Notes: generated from the letters alone by a model not told the origin. A stretch of 64,000 nucleotides of DNA from Alteromonas macleodii ATCC 27126 (GCF_000172635.2 NC_018632.1:2666001-2730000), one strand, 5' to 3'. Positions 26,964 through 36,939 are shown, numbered from the stretch's first letter. A program made the numbers and translations.

Positions 26964-27827
26964 CTAGCGCAGCGTGCGATTCATCGTAGAGGTCCTTACA
27001 CTGGCGCCCACCGCCGAAAAACGCGGCTTCAAATTGCGTTTGGGTTTTATTGCGGTCATGGGTATAACCCGCTTTTTCGCGAGTATTACGTACACCGCAC
27101 TGCACCATGGCAAATAAGATGCTAAATAGTCTTGAAGCTTAACCGCCCCTTTCCATTTTTGTTGAAAAAAGAGCGTTGAAAACATCACTTGACGTTGTTC
27201 AACAATTTCAAATCCCAGCAGCTGAAGCCAATCTTTAATGCGATAGGACGTAAAAAAGCGTGCATCGTGTAAGATATTTCCGCGCTTAACAGGTAGAAAT
27301 TTGGCAATTCCGGCGAGGCTTAAGGGGTTAAAGCCACTTATGATCACATAACCGTTTTGTGTAATAACGCGGTCTACTTCTCTTAATATTTCGTGAGGGT
27401 CTTGCGCAAAATCTAATTCATTAGCAAGTAGAAAGCCATCAATGCTATTTTCGGCGAAGGGTAAGCAGTGCGACTGCCCCACTACCGTGTTTTCTCTACT
27501 TATTTTCGGTTCGCGTTTATCACCGCCTAACGATATACCCGATGCATTGTGATTGGGAAAGCCCTCTTTTGTTTCATTGTGGTGTGGCCGCTCGCTAGCT
27601 AGGTCACTAAACGGAACGTGATTGATGTGGTGTCGGATTGGACTAGTGTCGAGATTTATATCGGCACTTAGCGAGCCTAGTTTGGCAAAGTGATACCCAA
27701 AAATTCGCTCAGCATAATCGCTACAAACTGCATTGACCGCATGTCGAATGTGCTCTCCCGCGGGGAAATCATTCCAATTTGTAGGGTAGCGTGGCGGTTT
27801 GGCTTTAAACGCCGATCTCATTAACAC
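26964..27827 (-). CDS. yafS: YafS-like putative SAM-dependent methyltransferase
   Basis: A 287-residue protein matching E. coli YafS in pattern (GYHFAKLGSLSADIN, DPHEILREVDRVI, GYVIISGFNPLSL, KRVIPMTAIKPK) and in position next to gloB. It belongs to the Methyltransf_11 group, but the usual glycine-rich SAM motif I is degenerate (KLGSLS), as in YafS itself. An insertion of about 25-30 residues (about 80-110, His/Asn-rich) is absent from the 240-residue E. coli protein. The substrate is unknown. It is divergent from gloB with a 78-bp gap. Confidence 0.87.
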   Translation of the reverse strand: MLMRSAFKAKPPRYPTNWNDFPAGEHIRHAVNAVCSDYAERIFGYHFAKLGSLSADINLDTSPIRHHINHVPFSDLASERPHHNETKEGFPNHNASGISLGGDKREPKISRENTVVGQSHCLPFAENSIDGFLLANELDFAQDPHEILREVDRVITQNGYVIISGFNPLSLAGIAKFLPVKRGNILHDARFFTSYRIKDWLQLLGFEIVEQRQVMFSTLFFQQKWKGAVKLQDYLASYLPWCSAVYVILAKKRVIPMTAIKPKRNLKPRFSAVGASVRTSTMNRTLR

Positions 27828-27905
27828 TGCGCGCTCTTAGGTTGCTCTGCTCTTCACAAGTCCCTATAGTAACGCATAATTCTACCTACACAAGCAGGTA
27901 CTCTT

Positions 27906-28697
27906 ATGACGGCAGAAACACTTCCTTCAGGCGTAGCCATTCATCCTATTCCCGCTTTTACCGACAATTACATTTGGTGTATTTATAACGAGAGTAGCGC
28001 TATTGTTGTCGACCCAGGTGATGCTGAGCCAGTACTGACCTTTATTAAAGCCAAAGGCTTAACGCTGAGCGCAGTTCTCATCACTCATCACCACAGAGAC
28101 CACACAGGTGGTATTGCTAAATTAGTATCTGCAGTACCAGATTTGCCAGTTATTGGCCCAAGAGGCAATCACATAAGAGGAATAACTAAATCTGTTTCTC
28201 AAGGCGATACTGTCTCGCTACCTGTTTTTAAAATGGCGCTGCAAGTAATGGAAGTGCCAGGTCATACCCTTGATCACATTGCTTTCTTCGGGCATGGCGC
28301 ATTGTTTTGCGGCGACACGTTATTTTCAGCAGGTTGCGGACGATTGTTTGAAGGTTCGCCAGAGCAAATGCATCATTCACTGAATAAGTTAAAGCGACTG
28401 CCCGACACCACGAAAGTGTTCTGTACACATGAGTATACTCAGGCTAACGTCCAGTTTGCTTTAGCCGTAGAGCCAGACAATAAAGCGCTGTGTGACTACG
28501 CACAGTGGGTGGCAGAAAAACGCGCTCAAGGTCAGCCTACACTACCAAGTAATCTCAAAGAGCAAAAAAACATAAACCCATTTTTACGGGCTCATGAACT
28601 TTCTGTGAAAACTGCTGCCGAAGCCTATTGCGAAAATAACCTGGCTGACGATGTAGCGGTATTTGCTGCAGTTCGCCGCTGGAAAGATGAGTTTTGA
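27906..28697 (+). CDS. gloB: Hydroxyacylglutathione hydrolase (glyoxalase II)
   Basis: A 263-residue metallo-beta-lactamase-fold enzyme that hydrolyses S-D-lactoylglutathione to D-lactate and glutathione, the second step of methylglyoxal detoxification. The metal motif HHHRDH is at 61-66. Also present are PGHTLDHIAFF, GDTLFSAGCGRLFEG, CTHEYTQANVQFA and the C-terminal NPFLR glutathione-binding element. The order yafS (divergent), gloB, mltD is conserved with E. coli. Confidence 0.96.
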   Translation: MTAETLPSGVAIHPIPAFTDNYIWCIYNESSAIVVDPGDAEPVLTFIKAKGLTLSAVLITHHHRDHTGGIAKLVSAVPDLPVIGPRGNHIRGITKSVSQGDTVSLPVFKMALQVMEVPGHTLDHIAFFGHGALFCGDTLFSAGCGRLFEGSPEQMHHSLNKLKRLPDTTKVFCTHEYTQANVQFALAVEPDNKALCDYAQWVAEKRAQGQPTLPSNLKEQKNINPFLRAHELSVKTAAEAYCENNLADDVAVFAAVRRWKDEF

Positions 28698-28761
28698 TGC
28701 AAAAGTAAGCCGATTATCGTAACATGGTCGGTTTGCAGTGCTCCACGAGGTTTCTTCATAT

Positions 28762-30425
28762 ATGCAGTTGAAGTTTTTCCCACTGTCGCCACTGATATTG
28801 GCGCTAGGTTTAACGGGTTGTCAGTTAACCGATAATAATAACGACAATGCACAATTAGAAAGTAACGAAACCGCTTCGCTAGAAGCGTGCAGTGAAATTC
28901 ATAACAACGAAGAAGCCATTTCTGATTGTGAAATTGCAAGAGACGGTGTTATTGATGTTGTTCACCCCAATGATGATACGCTAGAAGAAGGCGCTGAGCT
29001 TACCGATACACCGGATATGCATACGCAGGCGGTCGTTACTGACGTATGGGAACGTGCAAGTGCGAATTTCGCCTTACCTATCCCTGACGACAAACGCATT
29101 AGCGCACAGCGTAAATGGTACCTGAAGCACCCAGAGTATATGGCTCGCGTTGTAAAACGTGCCAAGCCTTTTCTTTATTACATTACCGAAGAAATTGAAA
29201 AGCGCGACATGCCGATGGAGCTTGTGCTTTTACCAATAGTAGAAAGTGCTTTCGATCCCTTTGCTTATTCCCATGGCCGAGCGGCTGGTATGTGGCAGTT
29301 TATTCCTGGCACAGGCAAGCGCTTTGGTATGCAACAGAATTGGTGGTATGACGGACGTCGAGACGTTGTTGCTTCAACACAAGGTGCACTTGACTATCTA
29401 ACCTATCTAAACGAAATGTTTGATGGTAATTGGCTGCACGCACTTGCCGCCTATAATAGTGGCGAAGGCCGCGTTCAAAGGGCTATTAAAGCTAACAAAC
29501 GCGCGGGTAAACCTACCGACTTTTGGAACTTAAATTTACCCAAAGAGACACGTGCTTACGTGCCTAAATTGCTTGCGCTGGCTGATATTCTAAAAAATAA
29601 AGATGAATATGCGTATGCGTGGCCTGAAGTTGAGAATGTAGCGGTTATCGAAGTTGTTGATATCGGCTCACAGGTCGATTTGGCGTTTGCCGCCGAACTT
29701 GCTGGTATGTCTTTAAAAGAACTACACGGGTTAAACCCAGGGTTCAATCGTTGGGCAACGTCACCAGAAGGACCACATAGATTAATACTTCCCCTTGATA
29801 AGGCTGCTGCGTTCTCTCAAGCACTGGCTAAAATTGATCAAAAAGAGCGATTGAACTGGGTGCGCCACTCGGTGAAGCCCGGCGACAGCTTAGGTAAAAT
29901 CGCTAAGCAGTATCACACCACCGTGAAAGTTCTTAAAAAAGTGAATGAGCTAGACTCGTCCATAATCCGCGTGGGTCAAGCGATAATGGTACCAGTAGCA
30001 CTTCAAGAACTGGACAGCTACACATTATCTCAGGAACAGCGTCTAGCCAGCTTGCAGAACGGCAACACGTCTAAGCAAAAAGTACGTCATACCGTACAAT
30101 CTGGTGATACGCTTTGGGATATTGCCCGTAAGTACAATATAGGCACTAAACAGTTAGCTAAATGGAACGGTATGGCCCCTGGCGATATGCTTCACCCTGG
30201 AAAACCTTAGTTATCTGGCAGGAAGGTAAAGCGCAAGACGGTGTTACCAAAAAAGTGACCTACACAGTAAGAAATGGCGATTCGTTGTCTCGTATCGCCA
30301 GCAAGTTTAATGTTAGAGTAAGCGACATAGGCAAGTGGAATTCACTTAATACCAAGCGTTATCTACAACCTGGTCAGAAGCTAAAACTTTATGTAGACGT
30401 AACAAGGTTAAACGCATCAAGCTAA
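28762..30425 (+). pseudogene. mltD: Membrane-bound lytic murein transglycosylase D, frameshifted before its third LysM
   Basis: The start is at 28762, where MQLKFFPLSPLILALGLTGC gives a lipoprotein signal with lipobox Cys20. The SLT catalytic domain (about 115-270) has Glu161 in LLPIVESAFDPFAYS and the GMWQFIPGTG motif. LysM1 (VKPGDSLGKIAKQYHTT) and LysM2 (VQSGDTLWDIARKYN) follow. The frame then stops at 30208-30210, directly after HPGKP. A third LysM (YTVRNGDSLSRIASKFNV) continues in another frame to 30425. Adding one A to the A4 at 30201-30204 restores HPGKTLVIWQEGKAQ and one continuous protein of about 555 residues. As written, a truncated but catalytically complete enzyme would still be made. 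It follows gloB, as in E. coli. Confidence 0.85.
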
Positions 30426-30505
30426 CCTTTAATACTTAAAGTTCAATACTGTTCATGCCTAACTGCATTTACGTTACGCTTTAAGTCAGAATACAGGATA
30501 AGGAA

Positions 30506-31537
30506 ATGCTAAGAATTAACCGAGAAAATTTGCGAAACAGTCATGAAACGCCTTGGTTAATCTTAGATTTAGTCATGTTAGGTATACTTTTTGTAAACCT
30601 AACATGGCTCATTTTCGATGCCTTATACGCCACCGACTTTGTCTATGGTCTATTGGGCACGTATTTTCCCGCTTTTCTTAGTGCTTACGATCCCGTTCAC
30701 AACAACTTTCTGTTGGTCGACTTGGTGTTTATCGCCATTTTCTTCAGCGAATTTTGCTTCCGGTGGGTTGTAGCTATTGTGCGTAAAGAACACTTACGCT
30801 GGTACTTTTTTCCGTTTTTGCATTGGTACGATATCATAGGTCTAATCCCTACTGGACCTACCCGCCTATTTCGTTTCTTGCGCATATTTTCTATTTTGCA
30901 CCGCCTGCACAAATTCGAAATCATCGACTTAAATCAAACCGCGGTCTTTCGCTTTTTTGCGTTTTACTACGATGTATTTGTTGAAGAGTTAAGCGACCGG
31001 ATTGTTGTAAAAGTGCTCAGCGATGCGCAAAAAGACATCTCAGCAGGTTCGCCTTTATTAGACGATATCAACGCACAGGTACTGGCCCCCCGCCGTCCTG
31101 TCATTACCCAATGGATGGCTGGCGTTATCAACAATTTAGGCCAGTCAATTCAAAGCGAAAAGCACGGCGAGGTGATACGGGAGCACGTGCGCAAGAGCGT
31201 GGGTAAAGCGGTGAGAAGTAATGCACAAGTTTCTTCCCTGCATTACCTACCTGTTATCGGCAAAACCATTGAAAATACGTTGGAAGAGTCAGTCACCGAT
31301 ATCGTGACCACATCGCTAGTTAATCTGTTAAGCGACTTAGACGCAGAGCGCATCGACCATTTCATTTCAGTCGGCATGCACGACTATACCCCTACCGCCG
31401 ATGCACTTGATAAAGAAGTACTTAACGTTGTAAACGAATGCTTAGAACTGGTGAAAGCGCACGTTGCACAGCAGCGTTGGAAGTCACATCTCACCGAAAA
31501 AGAATCGGCTATTCCCACTGGCAAGCCCGAAATTTAA
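30506..31537 (+). CDS. Voltage-sensor-like membrane protein without a recognisable pore domain
   Basis: A 343-residue protein. The N-terminal third resembles a four-helix voltage-sensor domain. S1 is about 17-40. S2 (about 68-92) carries Glu82 in FFSEFCFRW. S3 (about 98-114) carries Asp109 in WYDIIGLIP. S4 has Arg120, Arg123, Arg126 and Arg133 in TRLFRFLRIFSILHRLHK, three of them at three-residue spacing. In ion channels S5, a pore loop and S6 follow; here the rest (about 140-335) is soluble-looking and helical, without a selectivity-filter motif. The C-terminal region has amphipathic helices but no family I can name. It stands alone after mltD. It might be a voltage-gated proton channel-like protein or a signalling protein; I cannot tell. 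Confidence 0.7.
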   Translation: MLRINRENLRNSHETPWLILDLVMLGILFVNLTWLIFDALYATDFVYGLLGTYFPAFLSAYDPVHNNFLLVDLVFIAIFFSEFCFRWVVAIVRKEHLRWYFFPFLHWYDIIGLIPTGPTRLFRFLRIFSILHRLHKFEIIDLNQTAVFRFFAFYYDVFVEELSDRIVVKVLSDAQKDISAGSPLLDDINAQVLAPRRPVITQWMAGVINNLGQSIQSEKHGEVIREHVRKSVGKAVRSNAQVSSLHYLPVIGKTIENTLEESVTDIVTTSLVNLLSDLDAERIDHFISVGMHDYTPTADALDKEVLNVVNECLELVKAHVAQQRWKSHLTEKESAIPTGKPEI

Positions 31538-31657
31538 TTAATTTGCAAAGCGGTAGAGTCAAAATGAACGCTAGCCAGTATTCTGTTCAGCCACTGTTCA
31601 TACAAATAAGCTAATATAAAGTCCTTATGAATATAATTATAACGATTAGAGGGACTT

Positions 31658-32083
31658 ATGATGAAAAGTAAACGCTGCCGAACGTTCAGCCGCTCATTTA
31701 ACCACGCAATACTAGTAATTTGTATAGCGGCATTTGCTTCAGGCTGTATGGTGATCTTGCCGACCTCTTCTATTTCCACCAACCAAGAACCTGAAAAAAT
31801 AGTTGAGCGCATTGAATACAATGCAAACCGATGCTGGTCCACACTGCATCAGCCAATCCATAGCGATATAGTCGTAAACACGTATACAATACAAAACGGC
31901 TACAAACTCACGGCCAGTCGTAAAGAAGGGAGCACCCCGCAATATCCTTTTTTACACGTCACCGTTACCCACTCAACCTACGGCAGCGAGGTATCTGTTC
32001 GAGAAGGAGAGTTTAACTTGGGCACAGACTTAAATTTAAGTGATGATGTAAATCGATGGATAAATGGCGACAATAGCTGCTAA
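31658..32083 (+). CDS. Hypothetical lipoprotein
   Basis: A 141-residue protein with an N-terminal basic stretch, a hydrophobic core (HAILVICIAAFASGC) and a lipobox ending in Cys30. The mature part is polar, with no recognised domain, and ends in a Cys. Two adjacent ATGs share the GAGGG upstream. Nothing in the neighbourhood suggests a role. Confidence 0.7.
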   Translation: MMKSKRCRTFSRSFNHAILVICIAAFASGCMVILPTSSISTNQEPEKIVERIEYNANRCWSTLHQPIHSDIVVNTYTIQNGYKLTASRKEGSTPQYPFLHVTVTHSTYGSEVSVREGEFNLGTDLNLSDDVNRWINGDNSC

Positions 32084-32102
32084 GACTGATAAGGCGTACA
32101 CA

Positions 32103-32537
32103 CTATTTTTCAGTAGTAGACAGAATAATACTCGTCTCACTATTAAGCACGCCTTTAACGCCGCGCACTTCTTTTAAAATGCCATCTAAGTGCGCGAGAC
32201 TTTCGGCGGTTATAACAATAAGTAAATCCCAATTTCCGTTTGTAGTATGAAACCGCTCAACACCATTCACCTGCCTAAGCTTACTAATAAGCTGTGTTGT
32301 ACTAAGCCCTTCAAGCTCGACTGACATAAGAGCTTTTATTTTGTCTGGTTGAAGCTGCTCGTTAACACGAATAGTAAAACCGTCGATCACCCCCGAATTT
32401 ACTAACCTGTCGATTCGTTTTTGCACCGTATTTCGCGATAACGAGAGGACTTCAGCTAGCACGGTTACAGGTGTTCGCGCATCGCGCTTCAATATATCGA
32501 GAAGCTCGCGATCTTTCGCATCTAAATCTACATACAT
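32103..32537 (-). CDS. Lrp/AsnC-family regulator
   Basis: A 144-residue feast/famine regulator. The helix-turn-helix (about 8-55) contains VTVLAEVLSLSRNTVQKRID. The RAM effector-binding domain occupies about 65-140. It is divergent from the CtlX-like/AstA fusion gene with a 213-bp gap. Members of this family commonly sense amino acids and control the catabolic gene next to them, so arginine, ornithine or citrulline is a reasonable effector; that is inference. Confidence 0.92.
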   Translation of the reverse strand: MYVDLDAKDRELLDILKRDARTPVTVLAEVLSLSRNTVQKRIDRLVNSGVIDGFTIRVNEQLQPDKIKALMSVELEGLSTTQLISKLRQVNGVERFHTTNGNWDLLIVITAESLAHLDGILKEVRGVKGVLNSETSIILSTTEK

Positions 32538-32750
32538 GGTCGTTTCCCCAATAGATAAACAAATCGTCGAGTCATTAACTCGTTCTCCAAGACTAATTAG
32601 CGAAAAGCATAATGATAAAACAATTGAGCAATATGCTTAAACTAAATAACAACTTGCAACACCTTGAGCATGGTTAAGTGAATTCGCCAGAGAATAAAAT
32701 ACACGCTCTTTTCAGTGGAAATATTTCAGCTAAGGGCTGTAGGACGTTAT

Positions 32751-34757
32751 ATGCAAGCCAGTCACATCAAAAACTCACGATCAACTACACCAAATTCCGT
32801 TTTAATGGTACGCCCCTGTGCCTTTCGCCCCAACGAACAAACAGCCAAAGACAATAGTTTTCAGAAGCCCCTTGTATCGACGGGAAGAAATAGAGCGGAA
32901 ATATCAAAGAATGCGTGTGCGGAATTTGATGAGATGGTTCGCACTTTACGTATGAACCACATAACGGTAGAGGTGTTTGAAACAGAAAGGAAAAACACGC
33001 CCGATGCCGTATTTCCAAATAATTGGTTAAGTACACATCCCAACGGTTTGCTTGTCACCTACCCTATGTACTGTGAAAACCGCCGAGCGGAGCGTCGTGA
33101 CGATATTGTCAGTTATCTGCAGCAACACTATATCGTACAGCAAGCTAAAGATTTATCTTTCCTTGAAGATGACGGAGATATTGTTGAAGGTACAGGGGCT
33201 ATGGTGATCGACCATGTAAACGCGCTAGCCTATGTTTGCCTATCCCAACGAGCCAATAAGAGAGCTGTAATATCGGCGTGTAAAGCTATTGGTTTAACGC
33301 CTATATGTTTTAGCGCCTTTGATACTGCTGGTACGGCGATTTACCACACCAACGTAATGATGTGTGTGGGCAGTGATTTTGCCATTGTTGCTACTAGCAT
33401 GATAGAAGAAAGCGACAAAAATGTGGTGCTTTCAACACTTAAGGAAACAGGTAAAAACGTCATCGAAATTAGCGAAGAACAAGTGAATAGTTTTGCCGGA
33501 AACTGCCTAGAGCTTTTGAATAGCAATGGAAAACGTTTATTGCTTATATCAGACACTGCTTTTAGTTCAATGAACGAAGAGCAACTAGCTTTACTACCCA
33601 ACGATCTTACTTTACTTCCCATCGCAGTGCCTACTATTGAAATGGGAGGAGGCTCCGTCCGCTGCATGGTCGCGGGTATTCACCTTGAGTGTAAAACGAT
33701 TGGCGCTAAACAAACTACGACTAATAACATCAGCTTTGACACCCGCGTGAGGCTAGCAAAAGGTGATGACTTGGAAGGCTTGCTTGCGTTAGCTGAAGCT
33801 GCATCGCCAGGTATGACAACCTTCCCACCGGATAGAGCAACGCTTGATAACAAATTAAAGCGTTCAATTAGAGAAGAACAAAAACTTATGCGTCAAGAGC
33901 GTCCAGACTACCTTTTGTTTGTATTGGAGGACCTTCGAACTGGCAAGCTTATTGGTACATCTGCAATTTTTGGTGAATTAGGAAAAGAGGACAGTTTTTA
34001 TAGTTACAAGCGAGAAAAAGTCGCACAGCGAAATAAATCACTAGGCGCACACTACACCCACGACATACTGCACCTAAGTCACCATTTTGAGGGGTACGCG
34101 GAAGTGGCATCACTCTACTTACTGCCTGAATACAGAAAACACTTCAACGGAAAACTACTTTCAAAAGTACGCTACCTTTTTATGGGTTTACATCAGCATG
34201 TATTTCCAAAGCAAGTCATGGCCGATCTACGAGGCTATGTAAATAAGGATGGGGAATCGCCTTTCTGGAATGCCGTCGGACGTCACTTTTTTCCTATGAC
34301 ATACGCTGAAGCGGATTTATATGGTGCCGTAAACGGAAATCAATTTATTGCTGATTTAATGCCCAAACTTCCACTGTATGTAAATATGTTACCCAAAGAG
34401 GCTCAGTTGGCTATTGGTAAACCACATAACGACGGCCAACCCGCTATGGCAATGCTAGAAAAAGAAGGGTTTAAATTCACGAACTACATCGATATTTTTG
34501 ATGGTGCGCCAAGTATGGAAGCTGAAGTTTCAAGCCTAAAAACTGTCAAATCAACAAGGCAAGTAAGAAAAAAAGTTTGCGAAGGTACGAAGCATGTCAC
34601 CGAGAGTAAAATGACGCTTGTCGCCACGTTGAGCCAGCCTTTTTATGCAATGATGGCAGAAACCGAAGAACAAGACGAAATAGCTGTTATCTCTCGCAAA
34701 ACAGCACAAGCATTAAACGTTAGCTCGGGAGATACCATCTTACTTTCAGATGTTTAG
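32751..34757 (+). CDS. Fusion of a CtlX-like amidinotransferase-fold hydrolase and arginine N-succinyltransferase
   Basis: A 668-residue single chain. The ATG at 32751 is chosen (AGGA 6 nt upstream); a GTG at 32715 is less likely. Residues 1-320 match the citrulline/arginine hydrolase family CtlX of the guanidine-modifying superfamily. Visible elements are FRPNEQTAKDNSFQ, Asp85 in DAVFPNNW, EDDGDIVEGTGAMV, the catalytic His199 in AIYHTNVMM, and Cys305 in GGGSVRCMVAGI. Residues from about 333 match AstA: RLAKGDDLEGLLALAEAASPG, YAEVASLYLLPEYRKHFNGK, KQVMADLRGYVNKDGESPFW, EKEGFKFTNYIDIFDGAPSM. AstA (about 340 aa) transfers succinyl from succinyl-CoA to arginine. The N-terminal part is not AstB, which has a different start and length. 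No astB, C, D or E lies near. The divergent Lrp-type gene probably regulates it. Confidence 0.88.
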   Translation: MQASHIKNSRSTTPNSVLMVRPCAFRPNEQTAKDNSFQKPLVSTGRNRAEISKNACAEFDEMVRTLRMNHITVEVFETERKNTPDAVFPNNWLSTHPNGLLVTYPMYCENRRAERRDDIVSYLQQHYIVQQAKDLSFLEDDGDIVEGTGAMVIDHVNALAYVCLSQRANKRAVISACKAIGLTPICFSAFDTAGTAIYHTNVMMCVGSDFAIVATSMIEESDKNVVLSTLKETGKNVIEISEEQVNSFAGNCLELLNSNGKRLLLISDTAFSSMNEEQLALLPNDLTLLPIAVPTIEMGGGSVRCMVAGIHLECKTIGAKQTTTNNISFDTRVRLAKGDDLEGLLALAEAASPGMTTFPPDRATLDNKLKRSIREEQKLMRQERPDYLLFVLEDLRTGKLIGTSAIFGELGKEDSFYSYKREKVAQRNKSLGAHYTHDILHLSHHFEGYAEVASLYLLPEYRKHFNGKLLSKVRYLFMGLHQHVFPKQVMADLRGYVNKDGESPFWNAVGRHFFPMTYAEADLYGAVNGNQFIADLMPKLPLYVNMLPKEAQLAIGKPHNDGQPAMAMLEKEGFKFTNYIDIFDGAPSMEAEVSSLKTVKSTRQVRKKVCEGTKHVTESKMTLVATLSQPFYAMMAETEEQDEIAVISRKTAQALNVSSGDTILLSDV

Positions 34758-34830
34758 CCTCGTGCGTATATCCAAAAACCGCTGTTCAATGACGAAAGCT
34801 CGGTGTGCGCTTTGAGCTTAACTAAAAAGA

Positions 34831-34850
34831 AAGCCCGCAAATGCGGGCTT
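34831..34850. terminator. Bidirectional terminator between the fusion gene and cysS
   Basis: Stem AAGCCCGC/GCGGGCTT with a 4-nt loop lies between convergent genes. A short T tail follows on both strands (TTATT on plus; TTCTTTTT on minus). Confidence 0.85.
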
Positions 34851-34879
34851 TTATTCTGTTAAAAAGTCTTGGGTGCTAA

Positions 34880-36262
34880 TTACGCTTTACGCCACGTAGT
34901 ACCGCTCGGACCGTCTTCTAACACTACGCCTTTTGCGTTTAACGCATCGCGCGCGGCATCTGCCGCTGCCCAGTCTTTGGAGGCACGGGCATCGTTACGC
35001 TGTTTAATTAACGCTTCAATTTCAGCCGCTTCGTCGTCATTGCCTTCACCGCCTTTCAAGAAGGTGTCTGGATCACTTTGAAGCATACCCAAAATTGCGC
35101 CTAGGCCTTTAAGAACCGCGGCCAATTTACCCGCTTCGTCAGCATTGTCTTTTTGGCGGTTAAGCTCACGTGCCACGTCGAATAACACCGAAAAAGCTTC
35201 AGGTACGTTTAAGTCGTCGTTCATTGCTGCTTCGAAACGCTTCAGATAGCCACCGTAGCTCAGATCAGTGCTTTCATCTACTTCAACACCACGAAGGGCT
35301 GTATACAAACGCTCTAGGGCGGCCTTCGCTTGAGTAATATTGTCTTGAGAGTAACTTAACTGGCTACGGTAATGCGCCGACATCAGGAAGAAACGCAATG
35401 TTTCTGAGTCGTGCTCTTTAAGCACATCGCGCAAGGTAAAAAAGTTACCCAATGACTTAGACATTTTTTCGTCATTAACCTGTACCATACCCGCGTGCAT
35501 CCACACGTTTACGTAAGGTGTGTCATACGCACAGCACGACTGAGCCACTTCGTTTTCGTGATGTGGGAACGTTAAATCTGAGCCACCGCCGTGAATATCA
35601 AAGTGCGCACCAAGATGCTTATGATTCATTGCAGAACATTCAATGTGCCATCCCGGACGTCCCTCGCCCCATGGCGATTGCCATGCCGGCTCACCAGGCT
35701 TGGTGGTTTTCCACAGTACGAAGTCTAGCGGGTCGTCTTTTCCTGCCGCCACTTCAACACGAGCACCCGCTTTAAGCTGATCTAAGTCTTGTTTGCTTAA
35801 CTTGCCATAATCTTCGTACTTGCTTACGTCGAATAGTACATCGCCGCTTTTAGCTTGATAGGCGTAACCTTTGTCCATGAGTCGCTGGATAATTGCAATG
35901 ATCTCATCCATATGACCACTTACTGTCGGCTCGACGTCTGGCTCTAGTAAGTTAATCGCCGCAAAGTCTTCGTGCATCATGGCAATAGTGCGTGCAGTTA
36001 GCGCCTCAAAGCTTTCACCATTTTCATTGGCGCGAGCAATAATCTTATCGTCGATATCGGTGATATTGCGCACGTACTTCACATCTAAACCAAGGTGGCG
36101 CATGTAGCGTACTAAGACATCGAAACTCAGGTAAGTACGGGCATGACCCATATGACTTAGGTCATAAACGGTAATACCACAAACATACAAACCCACTTTC
36201 CCTTCTTGAAGCGGTACAAACTTCGCTTTTTCACGGGTTCGGGTGTTGTAAAGATGTAGCAT
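34880..36262 (-). CDS. cysS: Cysteinyl-tRNA synthetase
   Basis: A 460-residue class I synthetase charging tRNA-Cys. The start [20 protein letters not shown], the first zinc ligand in [22 protein letters not shown] and KMSKSLGNF are all present. The length matches E. coli CysS (461 aa). It is divergent from ppiB, an order seen in many gammaproteobacteria. Confidence 0.97.
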   Translation of the reverse strand: MLHLYNTRTREKAKFVPLQEGKVGLYVCGITVYDLSHMGHARTYLSFDVLVRYMRHLGLDVKYVRNITDIDDKIIARANENGESFEALTARTIAMMHEDFAAINLLEPDVEPTVSGHMDEIIAIIQRLMDKGYAYQAKSGDVLFDVSKYEDYGKLSKQDLDQLKAGARVEVAAGKDDPLDFVLWKTTKPGEPAWQSPWGEGRPGWHIECSAMNHKHLGAHFDIHGGGSDLTFPHHENEVAQSCCAYDTPYVNVWMHAGMVQVNDEKMSKSLGNFFTLRDVLKEHDSETLRFFLMSAHYRSQLSYSQDNITQAKAALERLYTALRGVEVDESTDLSYGGYLKRFEAAMNDDLNVPEAFSVLFDVARELNRQKDNADEAGKLAAVLKGLGAILGMLQSDPDTFLKGGEGNDDEAAEIEALIKQRNDARASKDWAAADAARDALNAKGVVLEDGPSGTTWRKA

Positions 36263-36447
36263 GTCTATATTTCCTATTTGTCATAATTTTTCGGCCGCAA
36301 AGTTTAGCACTGTCACGATTTAAATGGTACAAGCCTTTTGCAACGATATGGCTGGGTTTTGCGATAACCGTCTCTTTGCGCTAACGACTCGTTTTGCGCT
36401 AAAATGCCGCCACTTTATATGTATGCTAACACACAGGACAAACCACA

Positions 36448-36939
36448 ATGGTTACGTTAAAAACAAATTTCGGTGACATCACCCTAGAGCTTTTTGAAGA
36501 TAAAGCGCCTAAAACGGTAGCTAACTTCATTTCTTACGTTGAAGACGGTTTTTTTGATAACACTATTTTTCACCGTGTAATCAACAACTTCATGATCCAA
36601 GGTGGTGGTTTTACGCCAGATATGGATCAGAAAGACACAAAAGACCCTATTGAAAACGAAGCGGACAACGGCGTAGCAAACGAAGTGGGTACAATCGCGA
36701 TGGCGCGTACCCAAGATCCACACTCTGCGACGGCTCAGTTTTTTATTAATGTAAATAACAACGACTTCCTTAACCACTCTAGCAAGTCTGTCAATGGTTG
36801 GGGCTACTGTGCATTCGGTAAAGTAACTGAAGGTATGGATGTTGTTGAAAAAATTAAGGCTGTTAAAACCGGTAACAGCGGCTATCACCAGGATGTTCCT
36901 GTTGAGCCTGTTATCATTGAAAAAGCGACTATTTCTTAA
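36448..36939 (+). CDS. ppiB: Cytoplasmic peptidyl-prolyl isomerase B (cyclophilin)
   Basis: A 163-residue cyclophilin without a signal peptide, catalysing X-Pro isomerisation. [50 protein letters not shown] and the [19 protein letters not shown] segment are the family core, close to E. coli PpiB (164 aa). The gene is divergent from cysS and upstream of lpxH, the conserved cysS/ppiB/lpxH arrangement. A terminator separates it from lpxH. Confidence 0.97.
   Translation: MVTLKTNFGDITLELFEDKAPKTVANFISYVEDGFFDNTIFHRVINNFMIQGGGFTPDMDQKDTKDPIENEADNGVANEVGTIAMARTQDPHSATAQFFINVNNNDFLNHSSKSVNGWGYCAFGKVTEGMDVVEKIKAVKTGNSGYHQDVPVEPVIIEKATIS

Noticed and set aside
32751..33725. N-terminal half of the fusion enzyme as AstB (succinylarginine dihydrolase)
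   Set aside because: AstB is about 440 residues and begins with a different conserved block; the FRPNEQTAKDNSFQ, VFPNNW and GGGSVRCM blocks fit the CtlX-type group instead.
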